Below are positions 14,613-24,123 of a DNA stretch of 56,532 nucleotides, piece by piece. The position numbers were made by a program, and so were the translations under genes. Below the pieces are notes generated by a model. That model was not told the DNA's origin and did no database searches. It worked only from the letters and a program-made list of their open reading frames with translations. Each line of letters begins with the position of its first letter. Position 1 is the first letter of the stretch. The DNA is from JAXHTY01 sp034189225 (lineage in GTDB: Bacteria > Desulfobacterota > Desulfobacteria > Desulfobacterales > Desulfosudaceae): the NCBI GenBank assembly GCA_034189225.1, contig JAXHVL010000116.1, positions 1 through 56,532 of the forward strand, in the 5' to 3' direction.

Positions 14613-17606
14613 TTGCCCCATCAACTTGAGATCACACTGAAACCGGATTTGCCCGATGCCGAAGGCGAAACCGTAAAGAAGCGGGCATCCGATTATCTGG
14701 GAACAACATTGGAACAGGTGCGGGTGATCCACGTGCTCACCATTGATGCGGATCTGACCCCGGCCCAGTGTGAACAGGTGCAGCGGATTTTTACCAACCC
14801 CGTCACCCAGATTTCGGCTTTCTCCCCCCTGCCCGTTGATTTTGACTGGACCATCTGGGTGGGATTCCGGCCGGGGGTCAAGGACAATCCCGGGGACACC
14901 GCCCGGGAAACCATCAGCGAGGCGCTGGGCATTGCCTTTAAACCGGGCCAGGGGATCTATACCTCGCGGCGGTATTGCCTTCAGGCGCACGGTCTGGACG
15001 TCGAAGCGACGGATCGCATCGCCGCCGAACTTCTGGCCAACGATACCATTGAACAGTGGAAAGTGCTTTCCATTTCTCAGTGGCGGGGAAAAGGGGGGAT
15101 CGGCGTTATCGTGCCGAAGGTGCAGCTGGATCATACCCCTACCGCCGCCACCATCCCCATTGAAAGCGACGCGGCTCTGCTCGCCGTGAGCCGGGAGCGG
15201 AACCTGGCATTGAACCCCAACGATGTGCCCACCATCCGCGACTATTTCCTGCGGGAGGCGGTTCAGGCGGAACGACGAACAGCGGGGCTTGCCGAGCCTA
15301 CCGACATCGAGCTGGAATATATCTCCCAGGTCCGGAGCGATCACTGCAATCACAATACCTTTGGCGGTTATTTCCGGTACCGTGATCTGGAAACCGGCGA
15401 TGTTCAGGAGATTGACAGCCTGTTTGCCACCTGCATTAAAAATCCCACCCTGGCGTTACAGCAGCAGAAATCCTGGGTGGTTTCCGTTCTGTGGGATAAT
15501 GCTGGCGCGGCCCGGTTTGACGATGACCATTGTTACGTTATCACCGGTGAAACCCACAATTCGCCCTCCAACATGGAAGCTTACGGCGGTGCCATGACGG
15601 GCATCGTCGGCGTCTACCGCGACCCAATGGGCACGGGCAAGGGCGCTCGACTGGTCATGGGCGGTTACGGGTTCTGCGCGGGGTATCGGGATTATGACGG
15701 TGACCTGAAGCCCAAGCTCCACCCCCGGCGGCTGCTGGACGGCGTCATCGAGGGCGTCAAGGACGGGGGCAACAAGAGCGGCATTCCCACCACTTTCGGC
15801 CAGGTTTATTTTGATGATGGATACATGGGGAAATGTCTGGTGTTTGTCACTGCCATTGGCATCATGCCCGTGTTGGTGCAGGGCGAACCAGCCCATGAGA
15901 AGCGGACCTCTCCCGGCGACCGGATCGTCATGTGCGGCGGCCGCGTAGGCAAGGACGGCATCCACGGCGTGACCGCTTCTTCGGAGGTGTACTCCGATAC
16001 AACACCGGCAGGCCATGTGCAGATAGGCGACCCCTACACCCAGAAAAAAATGCACGATTTTCTGCTTTGCGCCCGGGACGAAGGCCTGATCCGCTTTATC
16101 ACCGACAATGGCGGGGGCGGATTGTCCTCCTCGGTGGGCGAATCCGCGGTATTTGCCGGCGGCTGCGAGGTGTGGCTGGAGAAAGTGCCCCTGAAGTATG
16201 AAGGGCTGGATCAATGGGAAATCTGGGTCTCCGAATCCCAGGAACGCATGACCGTAGCGGTGGCGCCCGAGCATATCGACCGGTTTTTCGCGCTTTCCGC
16301 CGATCATGCCGTCGAATCCACCGTTATCGGCCACTATACCGATTCCGGTAAGCTTCATATCATGTATGATGGCCGGACCTGCGCTTATATCGATCTGGAT
16401 TTCATGCAATCTGATTTTCCCCAGTGGCAGTTTGAGGCGGAATGGACGCCGCCGGCGCTGCGGGGGCTTTGCGAACCGGTGCTCAACTCGCCCCGGAATT
16501 ACAACCGGCTGCTCTGCGACATGCTGGCCCGGCCCAATATCGGTTCCAGGGAATGGATCGTCCGCCAGTACGATCACGAGGTTCAGGGTGGCAGTGTGAT
16601 CAAGCCGCTGGTGGGAAAAGACCGGGACGTGGCGTCGGATGCGGCCGTAACCCGGCCGGTACTTGCGTCCGAGCGGGCAATCGCCTTTTCCCAGGCCTTG
16701 CTGCCCGCCTATTCCCAGATTGATGCCTATCACATGGCCACCTGCACCATTGATGAGGCGGTCCGGCGGGTGATCGCCGTGGGCGCTCCATGGGACGCCA
16801 TCGGCGGAGTGGACAATTTCTGCTGGCCCAACATTCAGTATGATCCCGTTACCAACCCGGACGGGCGATTTAAGGCCGCCCAGCTCGTGCGGTCCTGCCT
16901 GGCCCTGCGGGATGCGTGCGAGGCTTTCGGTATTCCACTGCTGTCCGGCAAGGACAGCATGTATGTGGACGGTCACCTGGCCGGCCGGTATGAGGAGACC
17001 CGAAAGGTCTCGGCCTTGCCCACCATGCAGTTTTCCGCTACTGCCGTGGTACCGGATGTGAGCCGGTGTGTGACCATGGATGTCAAGGCCCCCGGTGATT
17101 TCGTTTATATTGTGGGTGTAACGGCCGATGAACTGGGTGCTTCAGAATACTACGCCCATCTGGGCTTTATCGGTCAAAACGTGCCGCAGGTGAATATGGC
17201 GGTATGCCGCAAGCAGTATGCGGCGGTTTCAGCGGCTATCGCTCAGCAATGCCTGGCGTCGACCCATGGTATTTATCGCGGTGGGCTGGGAATTCACATT
17301 GCCCTGGTCGCCATGGGTGGCATGCTGGGCATGACAATAGATCTGGCAAATGTCCCGTGCGCTGAGGCCCTGTCCGATGACCGGCTGTTGTTTTCCGAAA
17401 GCCCGGGCCGTTTCATCGTTACGATTGCGCCGAATGACAGGCAGGAAGCCGAGGCGCTGTTTGACGGATGCGCGTTTGCATGCGTGGGAATGGTGACGGA
17501 TGAGCCCGTGCTGCGGATCACCGGCGGAAACGGCGGCCGGATCGTGGAAACCGGTGTGGATGAACTGAAACAGGCCTGGAAGCGGCCTTTCGGAGACCTG
17601 ATATGA
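14613..17606 (+). CDS. purL: Phosphoribosylformylglycinamidine synthase, PurS-like/PurL subunit
   Basis: ATP-dependent conversion of FGAR to FGAM in purine synthesis, using ammonia from PurQ. The 997-residue product begins with two PurS-like repeats (about 1-80 and 81-160; the second has VGFRPGVKDNPGD) and continues with the synthetase domains: SDHCNHNTFGG, TGETHNSPSNMEAYGGAMTG, TDNGGGGLSSSVGESA, and LLSGKDSM in the second half. The TTG start is supported by AGGAGG at 14601-14606. It overlaps purQ by four bases; together they match the large one-chain enzyme of E. coli split before the amidotransferase. Confidence 0.93.
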   Translation: MPHQLEITLKPDLPDAEGETVKKRASDYLGTTLEQVRVIHVLTIDADLTPAQCEQVQRIFTNPVTQISAFSPLPVDFDWTIWVGFRPGVKDNPGDTARETISEALGIAFKPGQGIYTSRRYCLQAHGLDVEATDRIAAELLANDTIEQWKVLSISQWRGKGGIGVIVPKVQLDHTPTAATIPIESDAALLAVSRERNLALNPNDVPTIRDYFLREAVQAERRTAGLAEPTDIELEYISQVRSDHCNHNTFGGYFRYRDLETGDVQEIDSLFATCIKNPTLALQQQKSWVVSVLWDNAGAARFDDDHCYVITGETHNSPSNMEAYGGAMTGIVGVYRDPMGTGKGARLVMGGYGFCAGYRDYDGDLKPKLHPRRLLDGVIEGVKDGGNKSGIPTTFGQVYFDDGYMGKCLVFVTAIGIMPVLVQGEPAHEKRTSPGDRIVMCGGRVGKDGIHGVTASSEVYSDTTPAGHVQIGDPYTQKKMHDFLLCARDEGLIRFITDNGGGGLSSSVGESAVFAGGCEVWLEKVPLKYEGLDQWEIWVSESQERMTVAVAPEHIDRFFALSADHAVESTVIGHYTDSGKLHIMYDGRTCAYIDLDFMQSDFPQWQFEAEWTPPALRGLCEPVLNSPRNYNRLLCDMLARPNIGSREWIVRQYDHEVQGGSVIKPLVGKDRDVASDAAVTRPVLASERAIAFSQALLPAYSQIDAYHMATCTIDEAVRRVIAVGAPWDAIGGVDNFCWPNIQYDPVTNPDGRFKAAQLVRSCLALRDACEAFGIPLLSGKDSMYVDGHLAGRYEETRKVSALPTMQFSATAVVPDVSRCVTMDVKAPGDFVYIVGVTADELGASEYYAHLGFIGQNVPQVNMAVCRKQYAAVSAAIAQQCLASTHGIYRGGLGIHIALVAMGGMLGMTIDLANVPCAEALSDDRLLFSESPGRFIVTIAPNDRQEAEALFDGCAFACVGMVTDEPVLRITGGNGGRIVETGVDELKQAWKRPFGDLI

Positions 17607-18442
17607 GCAGCGATGTCAAAGCCCTCGTTCTGACCGGTTACGGTCTCAACTGCGACAATGAAACCGCCCATGCGTTTGCCCTGGCCGGCGCGAATGTGCA
17701 ACGGGTGCATATCAATGCCCTGCTGTCGAAGAAAGTGACCCTTGACGATTTTCAGATAATGGCTTTTGTGGGCGGGTTTTCGTGGGGCGACGACCATGGC
17801 GCCGGGGTGATCCAGGCCCACCGCATGCAGTCTGGAATCGGTGATGACCTGGCACGGTTCGTGGGCCGGGGCGGGCTGGTGATCGGCATCTGCAACGGGT
17901 TTCAGACCCTCGTTAACATGGGGATGCTGCCCGGCATCACCGCCGGCGAATCCGGCAGCGCCCGGTCGGTCGCATTGATCGCCAATGACTGCGGCAATTT
18001 CCGGGACGACTGGGTGAACCTTGTGGCGGAGGAGTCTTGCCCCTGCGTCTTTACCCGCGGAATGACTACCATGGCCCTGCCCGTGCGCCACGGAGAGGGC
18101 AAATTTTACTGCGAAGCGCCGGTGCTTGAAACCCTTCGGGCAGGGCGTCAGATTGTGCTGCGGTATGCCGATGAAAACGGCAATCCGGCCAACGGCCGTT
18201 TCCCGGATAATCCCAACGGCTCCATCGACGATGTCGCCGGCATATGCGATCCCACCGGCCGGGTGTTCGGCCTCATGCCGCATCCCGAGGCCTACATTCA
18301 CTTCACCAACCATCCGGATTGGACCCGTCAAAAGGTGCTGGCCCGGCGGGCCGGCCGGCCGTTCCCCGACAGTCCGGTAACCGACGGCCTCCAATTGATC
18401 AAAAACGGGGTGGATTTTCTAAGGCAGGCAGGGCGTATATAA
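17603..18442 (+). CDS. purQ: Phosphoribosylformylglycinamidine synthase, glutaminase subunit
   Basis: Class I glutamine amidotransferase that hydrolyses glutamine and feeds ammonia to PurL. The 279-residue product has GGFSWGDDHGAG (about 54-65), the nucleophile Cys in GICNGFQTL (about 93-101), and the HPEAY histidine/glutamate pair (about 230-234). It overlaps the purL stop (ATGA), so expression is coupled. Confidence 0.94.
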   Translation: MSSDVKALVLTGYGLNCDNETAHAFALAGANVQRVHINALLSKKVTLDDFQIMAFVGGFSWGDDHGAGVIQAHRMQSGIGDDLARFVGRGGLVIGICNGFQTLVNMGMLPGITAGESGSARSVALIANDCGNFRDDWVNLVAEESCPCVFTRGMTTMALPVRHGEGKFYCEAPVLETLRAGRQIVLRYADENGNPANGRFPDNPNGSIDDVAGICDPTGRVFGLMPHPEAYIHFTNHPDWTRQKVLARRAGRPFPDSPVTDGLQLIKNGVDFLRQAGRI

Positions 18443-18531
18443 GGGCCGTTGTCAGGACGACAGCCGAAGAGGAAAAGCCACAGATCCACCGGTTGCGTCA
18501 ATACCACAGAACCCCGGAAAGTGACGGTGCA

Positions 18532-18777
18532 ATGATGCGGCAATTCTCATCCAGAATAACAGTCGCGGCCCTGTTTCTGCTCATGGTTTTGCCCCTGCTG
18601 TCACATGGGCGTCCGGTTGCCGCGGCGCAGTTTGCCATTCCGGAAGACTGCATTCCAGCAAACGCTGACGTCCTGTTTGCGCCGGCATCGTTTTTTCAGA
18701 AACATCAAACCGTGATCACCGCTTCCGGTGTTGTGATTCTTCTGCTGATAGCCCTGGTTTTTCTGATGTTCGTCTAA
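18532..18777 (+). CDS. Small membrane protein of unknown function
   Basis: An 81-residue product with a typical signal sequence (positive start M-M-R-Q-F-S-S-R, hydrophobic 11-26, A-A-A near 34) and a C-terminal membrane segment (about 58-81, ITASGVVILLLIALVFLMFV). The pairing of signal peptide and a segment preceded by FFQKHQTV resembles what remains of a periplasmic sensor after deletion of its middle. No strong ribosome binding site precedes it, and an intact gene cannot be claimed. Confidence 0.4.
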   Translation: MMRQFSSRITVAALFLLMVLPLLSHGRPVAAAQFAIPEDCIPANADVLFAPASFFQKHQTVITASGVVILLLIALVFLMFV

Positions 18778-18812
18778 GTCTGGAATTGAGAATTGAGCTC
18801 AATATGGAATCT

Positions 18813-18931
18813 GGAATCCTGAAGGCTTCCGCTACACTTTGACTATGGTGGCCTGAGGATGCATATGATAGCGGAAGGCTTTAGCCTTCCAGCAGGATTT
18901 TAGTGAGATATGACGATTGACATGACACTAG
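18813..18931 (-). repeat. R4 repeat, copy 2 (one recognisable end)
   Basis: Read on the minus strand it begins CTAGTGTCATGTCAATCGTC and carries the hairpin GGAAGGCTAAAGCCTTCC, as in R4 copy 1 at 30950. The far end has a second GGAAGCCTTC block but no recognisable CTAG...TTGACATG terminus. The rest of the gap to the next gene is featureless. Confidence 0.6.
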
Positions 18932-18954
18932 GCCAGGCGGATGCCGGCCATAGC

Positions 18955-19800
18955 TTATTGGGTCAGCGGTTCTTCCTTGATCCCACCGGGTGCTGATTGG
19001 GGGGCCGCCGGTGCAGGCTCGGAAGAAGGGGGCTGCTCCGTTTTCGAATCTCCCGTCTCAGGAGATTCGAGGGTTTTCTCAAGACCGGAGAGCCGGTTTT
19101 CAATGCCGGAAATCCGTTTCTCCCATTCCGCAGTGGTGGTTTCAAGCTTTTCGGCATAGGTCCGGGTCTGGTTTGACAGGACCCGGCCGAGCTCATCCCG
19201 GCTTGCTTTTTCCTTTTCCAGGGCGGCCAGTTTATCCGCCATGGACTTGATATTCCCCTTCACCGCTGCCAGGTCATTCTGTAATGCCTTGATATCCGAT
19301 TGCAGGCCTGCAACCGTTTTCTCTACTCCGCCCACGGTGTTTTCCATACGTTTGACCGCAGCCGCGGTATCGGCCGCTTTCTTTTCCACTGCATCGGCCG
19401 CTTTGTCCGCACGGTTGGCAGTGACGGCCGCCGATCGAGCCCGTTTTTCCGCCGCATCAATGGCGTTGGCGTTCTTCTCGATTGCCGGGGGAACATCCGT
19501 AATTTTGGCATTCAGCTTCTGCTGCCGGGCTTCCAGGACGTTGACCTTGGCTTCCAGGTCATTTGTCAGCTCCCGCACCTCGGCTGCGCCGGTGCTTCGA
19601 AAATCCTTCACCTGCTTTTGAATGTGAAAATACCCGATAACAACGATTACGCCGATCAGGCATGGGACGATAATCGCCGTCAGGGCCACTTTCCAGCCGA
19701 GGCTGTCCACCTTCTGCTCGAGAATTTCCCTGGCGTATGCATCATCCTGCTCTTTCTGGTCAAAATCCACATTGAACTCTTGGTCTTCTTTGGTCATCAT
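18955..19800 (-). CDS. Membrane-anchored coiled-coil protein
   Basis: Not a family I can name. The 281-residue product has an acidic cytoplasmic N-terminus, one membrane segment at about 37-58 (ALTAIIVPCLIGVIVVIGYF), then about 180 residues of Ala/Lys/Glu/Asp-rich coiled coil and a Pro/Glu/Ser-rich tail ending P-G-G-I-K-E-E-P-L-T-Q. The layout suggests a scaffold or tether reaching into the periplasm. The start is the first of two adjacent ATGs (19800), with GAGGGA upstream. It follows guaA by 14 bases and is probably co-transcribed. Confidence 0.75.
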   Translation of the reverse strand: MMTKEDQEFNVDFDQKEQDDAYAREILEQKVDSLGWKVALTAIIVPCLIGVIVVIGYFHIQKQVKDFRSTGAAEVRELTNDLEAKVNVLEARQQKLNAKITDVPPAIEKNANAIDAAEKRARSAAVTANRADKAADAVEKKAADTAAAVKRMENTVGGVEKTVAGLQSDIKALQNDLAAVKGNIKSMADKLAALEKEKASRDELGRVLSNQTRTYAEKLETTTAEWEKRISGIENRLSGLEKTLESPETGDSKTEQPPSSEPAPAAPQSAPGGIKEEPLTQ

Positions 19801-19814
19801 TGGTTCCCTCGCTT

Positions 19815-21344
19815 TTACTCCCATTCAATGGTACTGGGCGGCTTGGAGCTGATATCATATACCACCCGGTTCACACCGGTCGCCTCGTTGATGATCCGAT
19901 TGGAAATCCGGCCGAGCAGTTTATGAGGCAGGCGGGCCCAGTCCGCGGTCATGGCGTCCTTGCTGGTCACCGCCCGGATGGCGGCAATGTTTTCATAGGT
20001 CCGCTTGTCGCCCATAATGCCCACACTTTTCAGCGGCAGCAGGACGGCAAAGGACTGCCACAATTTCCGGTAATAACCGCCGGCTCGGATTTCTTCCAGC
20101 AGGATAGCATCGATCTCCCGCAGCAGGTCCAGCCGCTGCTTATTGACCCTGCCGATCACCCGGATGGCCAAGCCCGGCCCCGGAAAGGGCTGCCGGTGGA
20201 TCATGTCTTCATCCAGACCCAGGGTCTTGCCCAGCACCCGTACCTCGTCCTTGAACAGAAATTTCAGCGGTTCAATCAGCGACAGCTTCATTTTAGCCGG
20301 CAGCCCGCCCACGTTGTGGTGGGACTTGATCACCGACGTGGGCCCGCCAAAGGCGGACTGGGACTCGATTACGTCGGGATAAAGCGTGCCCTGGGCCAGG
20401 AACTCCGCATCCTTTATTTTCCGGGCCTCCTGCTCGAATACATCCATAAACACCTTGCCGATGATCTTCCGCTTTTTCTCCGGGTCCGTCACCCCGGCCA
20501 GAGCCTTTAAAAACCGGGTTTTCGCGCTGACAAACCGGATATTGAGCTTCAAGTGCTGGCGAAACGTCTCTTTGAGCTTTTTCGCCTCGTTCTTTCGCAA
20601 CAGCCCGTTGTCCACGAATATACAGGTCAGATTGTCCCCAATGGCCTTGTGAATCAACAGCGCCGTCACCGATGAATCCACACCGCCGCTCAGGCCCAGG
20701 ATCACCTTTTTTCCGTTGGAATTATCCTTGATATCCTGAATGACATCTTTTGCAAAAGCCTTCATGGACCAGTTGGCCTTGCACCCGCAGACCTCAAAAA
20801 GAAAATTGCCGAGCATTTTCTTGCCCGCCTTGGTGTGCACCACCTCGGGATGGAACTGAAGGCCGTAATAATTTTTTCTGAGATTGCCCACGGCCGCCAC
20901 CTTTGTATTTTCAGTGGACGCGATGGTCTCGAACCCCGCGGGCAGTCGTTCCACCGAATCCCCGTGGCTCATCCAGCAGACCGTCTTTTTATCCACATCC
21001 TTGAAAATATTTGCCGCGCTTTTGATATTCAGTTCGGCAAAACCGTATTCCCGTTTTTTTGCCGCATGCACGGTCCCTCCCAGGGTATTGACCATGAAAT
21101 GCATGCCATAGCAGATGCCCAGAACGGGAATCCCCAGGTCAAAAATCTGCTTTGTAATCTTCGGGCTGTACTTTTCATACACACCGGAGGGCCCGCCGGA
21201 CAGAATAATCCCTTCCGGCGCCAGCGCCCGGACCTGCTTGATGGAAATGGTCGGCGGCTCTATCTGGCAATACACCTTGCACTCCCTTACCCGCCGGGCG
21301 ATCAGCTGATTGAACTGAGACCCAAAATCAATAATTAAAATCAT
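19815..21344 (-). CDS. guaA: GMP synthase (glutamine-hydrolysing)
   Basis: Converts XMP to GMP. The 509-residue product has an N-terminal class I amidotransferase (nucleophile Cys78 in GICYGMHF, HPEVVHT about 168-174), an ATP-pyrophosphatase domain with GLSGGVDSS (about 222-230), and the C-terminal dimerisation domain ending R-V-V-Y-D-I-S-S-K-P-P-S-T-I-E-W-E. Length and order match the family. Confidence 0.96.
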   Translation of the reverse strand: MILIIDFGSQFNQLIARRVRECKVYCQIEPPTISIKQVRALAPEGIILSGGPSGVYEKYSPKITKQIFDLGIPVLGICYGMHFMVNTLGGTVHAAKKREYGFAELNIKSAANIFKDVDKKTVCWMSHGDSVERLPAGFETIASTENTKVAAVGNLRKNYYGLQFHPEVVHTKAGKKMLGNFLFEVCGCKANWSMKAFAKDVIQDIKDNSNGKKVILGLSGGVDSSVTALLIHKAIGDNLTCIFVDNGLLRKNEAKKLKETFRQHLKLNIRFVSAKTRFLKALAGVTDPEKKRKIIGKVFMDVFEQEARKIKDAEFLAQGTLYPDVIESQSAFGGPTSVIKSHHNVGGLPAKMKLSLIEPLKFLFKDEVRVLGKTLGLDEDMIHRQPFPGPGLAIRVIGRVNKQRLDLLREIDAILLEEIRAGGYYRKLWQSFAVLLPLKSVGIMGDKRTYENIAAIRAVTSKDAMTADWARLPHKLLGRISNRIINEATGVNRVVYDISSKPPSTIEWE

Positions 21345-21707
21345 AGTGCTCTCCGAAGTCCCGTCTCCTGTTTTCTCTTATGTGCCCACCTTGTCATCTT
21401 TGATGCTCAACTATTTCAAAAACCATCAACCATTTCAAGATTTTTTTCCTTGATCAACTTGACTCGTTCCGCTGTTTACGGTATAAATTAGTTGAAATTA
21501 AAATCATCTTTTATGTTTTCCGCATAAACATTTCTTCGGGGGGCTGACACACTTTCACCCATTCATCAGATGCAGTACAAGCGTCGCCTGGTTGTACTCC
21601 GGAACCCGGTTTCATACGGACAAATAGGCAACAGGCCCCCGGGCCTGATACAGCAGTGCCTGAACAGGCAAGTCCCATAATAACCCAAACCAGAAGGAGG
21701 AGACACC
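21345..21707 (+). promoter_or_regulatory. Dodecin upstream region with strong promoter
   Basis: 363 bases without a gene. TTGACT (21459-21464) and TATAAA (21482-21487) are exactly 17 bases apart, pointing at dodecin and leaving a leader of about 215 bases. The leader contains a CAGGCCCCCGGGCCTG palindrome shortly before the ribosome binding site. The length of the leader suggests post-transcriptional control or an unrecognised small RNA. Confidence 0.55.
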
Positions 21708-21920
21708 ATGAGCAACAGCGTTTACAAAATCATCGAACTCGTTGGAACCAGCACCACATCCTGGGAAGATGCGGCCAAAAACGCGGTGGACCAGGCAGGC
21801 AAATCCCTGAAAGATTTGCGAATCGCGGAAATCAAAGAGCTTGACATGAAAATCGAGGACGGCAAGGTCGCGGCCTATCGGGCCAATGTCCGGATTTCGT
21901 TCAAGTATAAGGATGAATAA
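21708..21920 (+). CDS. Dodecin, flavin-storage protein
   Basis: A 70-residue product that forms dodecameric shells binding flavins, buffering free FMN/FAD and protecting against flavin photochemistry. It shows the family start VYKIIELVGTS, the W-E-D-A-A helix with the flavin-stacking Trp at about 19, and the C-terminal strand VAAYRANVRISFKYKDE. AGGAGG precedes the ATG. It stands alone with its own promoter. Confidence 0.93.
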   Translation: MSNSVYKIIELVGTSTTSWEDAAKNAVDQAGKSLKDLRIAEIKELDMKIEDGKVAAYRANVRISFKYKDE

Positions 21921-22070
21921 ACCCGTGGGAACCCTGTCCCGGGCCATTTCATACGCCACCACGGCGCGTGCATAAAGTCTTTCGGGCAATCAAAACCGCT
22001 ATGGGAGCCGCATCACCGGATGACGGCCCCCATGGCGATCCCGTTCCGGCCTCTTCATGCCTGTTGATCC

Positions 22071-22820
22071 TCAGCGCCTCATTGCTTTCTTCAATTGCTC
22101 AACAGCCGTCCCGATATCCTCCCGAATCACCGCATCCGCCATCCGGTCCAGGGGCGTGGCCGTGTTGTTGATAATCACCAGCCGGGCATTGTTCTGGCTG
22201 GCCATTTCCGGGAACCCCGCCGCCGGCTGCACCACCAGTGAGGACCCCACCGCGAGGCAGAGATCGCATTTTGTGGAGAGTGTTGCGGCGCGACTTAAAT
22301 CCCCTTCCCGCAGGCTCTGGCCAAAGGAAATGGTCGCCGGCTTGAGCAGTCCGGCGCATTGTTCACACACCGGCGCCGGCTCATCTTTCAGTCGTTCGCA
22401 TGCCGCATCCATTGTGACAGCCGTCCCGCAGGACAGGCAGACCGCCTCTTGCATCCAGCCATGAAGCCGCACGATCTTCTGCCCATCCACGCCGGAACGC
22501 TCGTGCAGCCCGTCGATGTTCTGGGTGATGATACCCAGAAGCTTGCCCGCCCTGTCCAGGTCCACAAAAAACTGATGGGCATTGTTGGGTTCGGCGTCCC
22601 GCACGGCCGGCCATATGGCGGCCTTCTGTCGCCAGTATTCCACCCGGTCTTCATAATTGTCCACAAACTCCTGAAACAGGATGGTCGTGTTTTTCGACCA
22701 GACCCCGCCGGGACTTCTGAAATCGGGAATCCCCGAATGGGTGGAGATGCCCGCGCCGGTAAAGCCGATAATCTTCCGGGAAGCCTGGATCCATTTTGCC
22801 ACATCCGTCAACGATGCCAT
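22071..22820 (-). CDS. cobB: NAD-dependent protein deacylase, Sir2 family
   Basis: Removes acyl groups from lysines using NAD. The 249-residue product has the NAD-binding GAGISTHSGIPDFRS (about 22-36), QNIDGLHERSG, the catalytic His in LHGW, and zinc ligands in CLSCG and CEQCAG. GSSLVVQPAAGFP and a late IINNTATPLD complete the Rossmann fold. Stands alone on the minus strand. Confidence 0.93.
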   Translation of the reverse strand: MASLTDVAKWIQASRKIIGFTGAGISTHSGIPDFRSPGGVWSKNTTILFQEFVDNYEDRVEYWRQKAAIWPAVRDAEPNNAHQFFVDLDRAGKLLGIITQNIDGLHERSGVDGQKIVRLHGWMQEAVCLSCGTAVTMDAACERLKDEPAPVCEQCAGLLKPATISFGQSLREGDLSRAATLSTKCDLCLAVGSSLVVQPAAGFPEMASQNNARLVIINNTATPLDRMADAVIREDIGTAVEQLKKAMRR

Positions 22821-23110
22821 TACCAGCTTCTTTCGTATATTTATAATTCACCGCAGCACATCGCTCAGGATCACTGGCGCGAAGAATGAGCGTCCAGTGC
22901 ATCCGTTTGTTGGGATTTTCTTTCTTCGAAATCGCTATCGGGATCGGAATCGACGCTGCAGGCCGCTTGATCCTCTCAAATTTGGTAGCCTCTTCCGCCG
23001 AGACGGCTGAGCATCGCGGCCATCCGGTCGAGTTCATCCAGTTTCTCGTGTCCAAGCGCCATATCTCTTCGATCCCGATAGCGATCCCGATTTCGACTTG
23101 GATTATCCCA
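22821..23110. repeat. Gap with an inverted repeat pair
   Basis: 290 bases between cobB and the radical SAM gene. TCGAAATCGCTATCGGGATC at about 22926-22945 is mirrored by GATCCCGATAGCGATCCCGA at about 23073-23092, so the two arms could pair around the remnant described at 22976-23062. The (ATCGGGATCG)-like units are also partly tandem. Confidence 0.55.
22976..23062 (-). pseudogene. Short C-terminal remnant, possibly of a four-helix-bundle protein
   Basis: A 28-codon frame reads M-A-L-G-H-E-K-L-D-E-L-D-R-M-A-A-M-L-S-R and ends G-R-G-Y-Q-I. The pattern resembles tails of S23/IVS-type four-helix-bundle proteins. There is no N-terminal half, and the inverted repeats flank the piece on both sides. 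Confidence 0.3.
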
Positions 23111-24019
23111 TCAGCCCATATGGCAGCCCTGCCACAGATTCCGGTCCTCCAACCGCTTTTTTATCATGGCCAGGGTTTCCTGCTTGCGGAGCGCCCACAG
23201 GGGCGCCACCAACTCATCCGGATGGGGATCGCCGGTGAGCCGCTGAACCACCACATGCGGGGGTAGATGGGCAAGGACATCACACACCCGGTCTGCATAT
23301 TCATCCTGCTCCTGGCAGCGGCAGGTGTCCTCCTGATGCATGACCGCAAGAGACGTGCCCCTGACCACGTAAAGCAGATGAAGCTTGATACCGTCAATGC
23401 CCAGGGCCGCCATCTGTTGCGCTGTGTTTACCATATCCGCCGGCGTCTCGCCCGGCAGCCCCAGGATCACATGGGCGCAGATCAGAATCCCCCGGCCCCG
23501 GGTTCTTTCTACCGCATCCTGAACGCAGGCAAAATCATGGCCCCGGTTGATCAACGCCAGAGTCTCGTCTCTGGCGCTCTGGACCCCGTACTCCACCCAT
23601 ACCATGGCATTGTCTGCATACCCCTGCAGCAGGTCCAGGACATCATCGTCCACGCAATCCGGCCGGGTGCCCACGGCGATCCCCACCACGCCATCTACGG
23701 CCAGTGCCTCGTCGTACAGGGCTTTCAGCCGCTCCAGCGGCGCATAGGTATTGGTGTGGGCCTGAAAATAGGCGATGAATTTTTGGGCCTTGAACCGCCG
23801 CGCCAGCGCCTTTTTTCCGGCTTCCAGCTGATGCGTGATGGATTCGCCCCTGGCAAATGCGCCGGTGCCCGATCCCCGGCTGTTGCAGAAGATGCACCCT
23901 TCCCGGGACAAGGTACCGTCCCGGTTGGGACAGGTAAACCCCGCATCCACGGTGATCTTGTGCACCCGGCACCCGAAGGTCGACCGGAAATATGTATTTA
24001 AATCATAGTAACGGTTCAT
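23111..24019 (-). CDS. TIGR01212 (YhcC-like) radical SAM protein
   Basis: A 302-residue radical SAM protein. The 4Fe-4S ligands are the cysteines of CPNRDGTLSREGCIFC (about 29-44), the spacing typical of the TIGR01212 group rather than CxxxCxxC. Other marks are KFIAYFQAHTNTYAPLERLK, VVGIAVGTRPDC and VEYGVQSA. The biochemical role is not established. The ATG at 24019 before N-R-Y-Y-D-L-N is where the family begins; the in-frame extension upstream runs into the mnmG promoter. Divergent from mnmG. Confidence 0.88.
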   Translation of the reverse strand: MNRYYDLNTYFRSTFGCRVHKITVDAGFTCPNRDGTLSREGCIFCNSRGSGTGAFARGESITHQLEAGKKALARRFKAQKFIAYFQAHTNTYAPLERLKALYDEALAVDGVVGIAVGTRPDCVDDDVLDLLQGYADNAMVWVEYGVQSARDETLALINRGHDFACVQDAVERTRGRGILICAHVILGLPGETPADMVNTAQQMAALGIDGIKLHLLYVVRGTSLAVMHQEDTCRCQEQDEYADRVCDVLAHLPPHVVVQRLTGDPHPDELVAPLWALRKQETLAMIKKRLEDRNLWQGCHMG

Positions 24020-24057
24020 GATAATATCCGGGATAGTGCAATACGAGATCAAGTACC

Positions 24058-24087
24058 TTGACGGTCCTGCCCCCGCTGGCATATACT
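24058..24087 (+). promoter_or_regulatory. Promoter of mnmG
   Basis: TTGACG (24058-24063) and TATACT (24082-24087) with 18-base spacing, 36 bases before the mnmG start. It lies in the short divergent gap shared with the radical SAM gene. Confidence 0.6.
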
Positions 24088-24123
24088 CTGAATACCACAG
24101 GAATTGCAAAAAGACAAAAACCA

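Noticed and set aside
15456..16976. 506-codon open frame antisense to purL
   Set aside because: It lies wholly opposite the conserved purL coding sequence, which has family motifs throughout; GC-rich third positions create long antisense frames. No recognisable domain.
22926..23098. CRISPR-like array from repeated ATCGGGATCG units
   Set aside because: Only a few short inverted and tandem units, no regular spacers, no cas genes.
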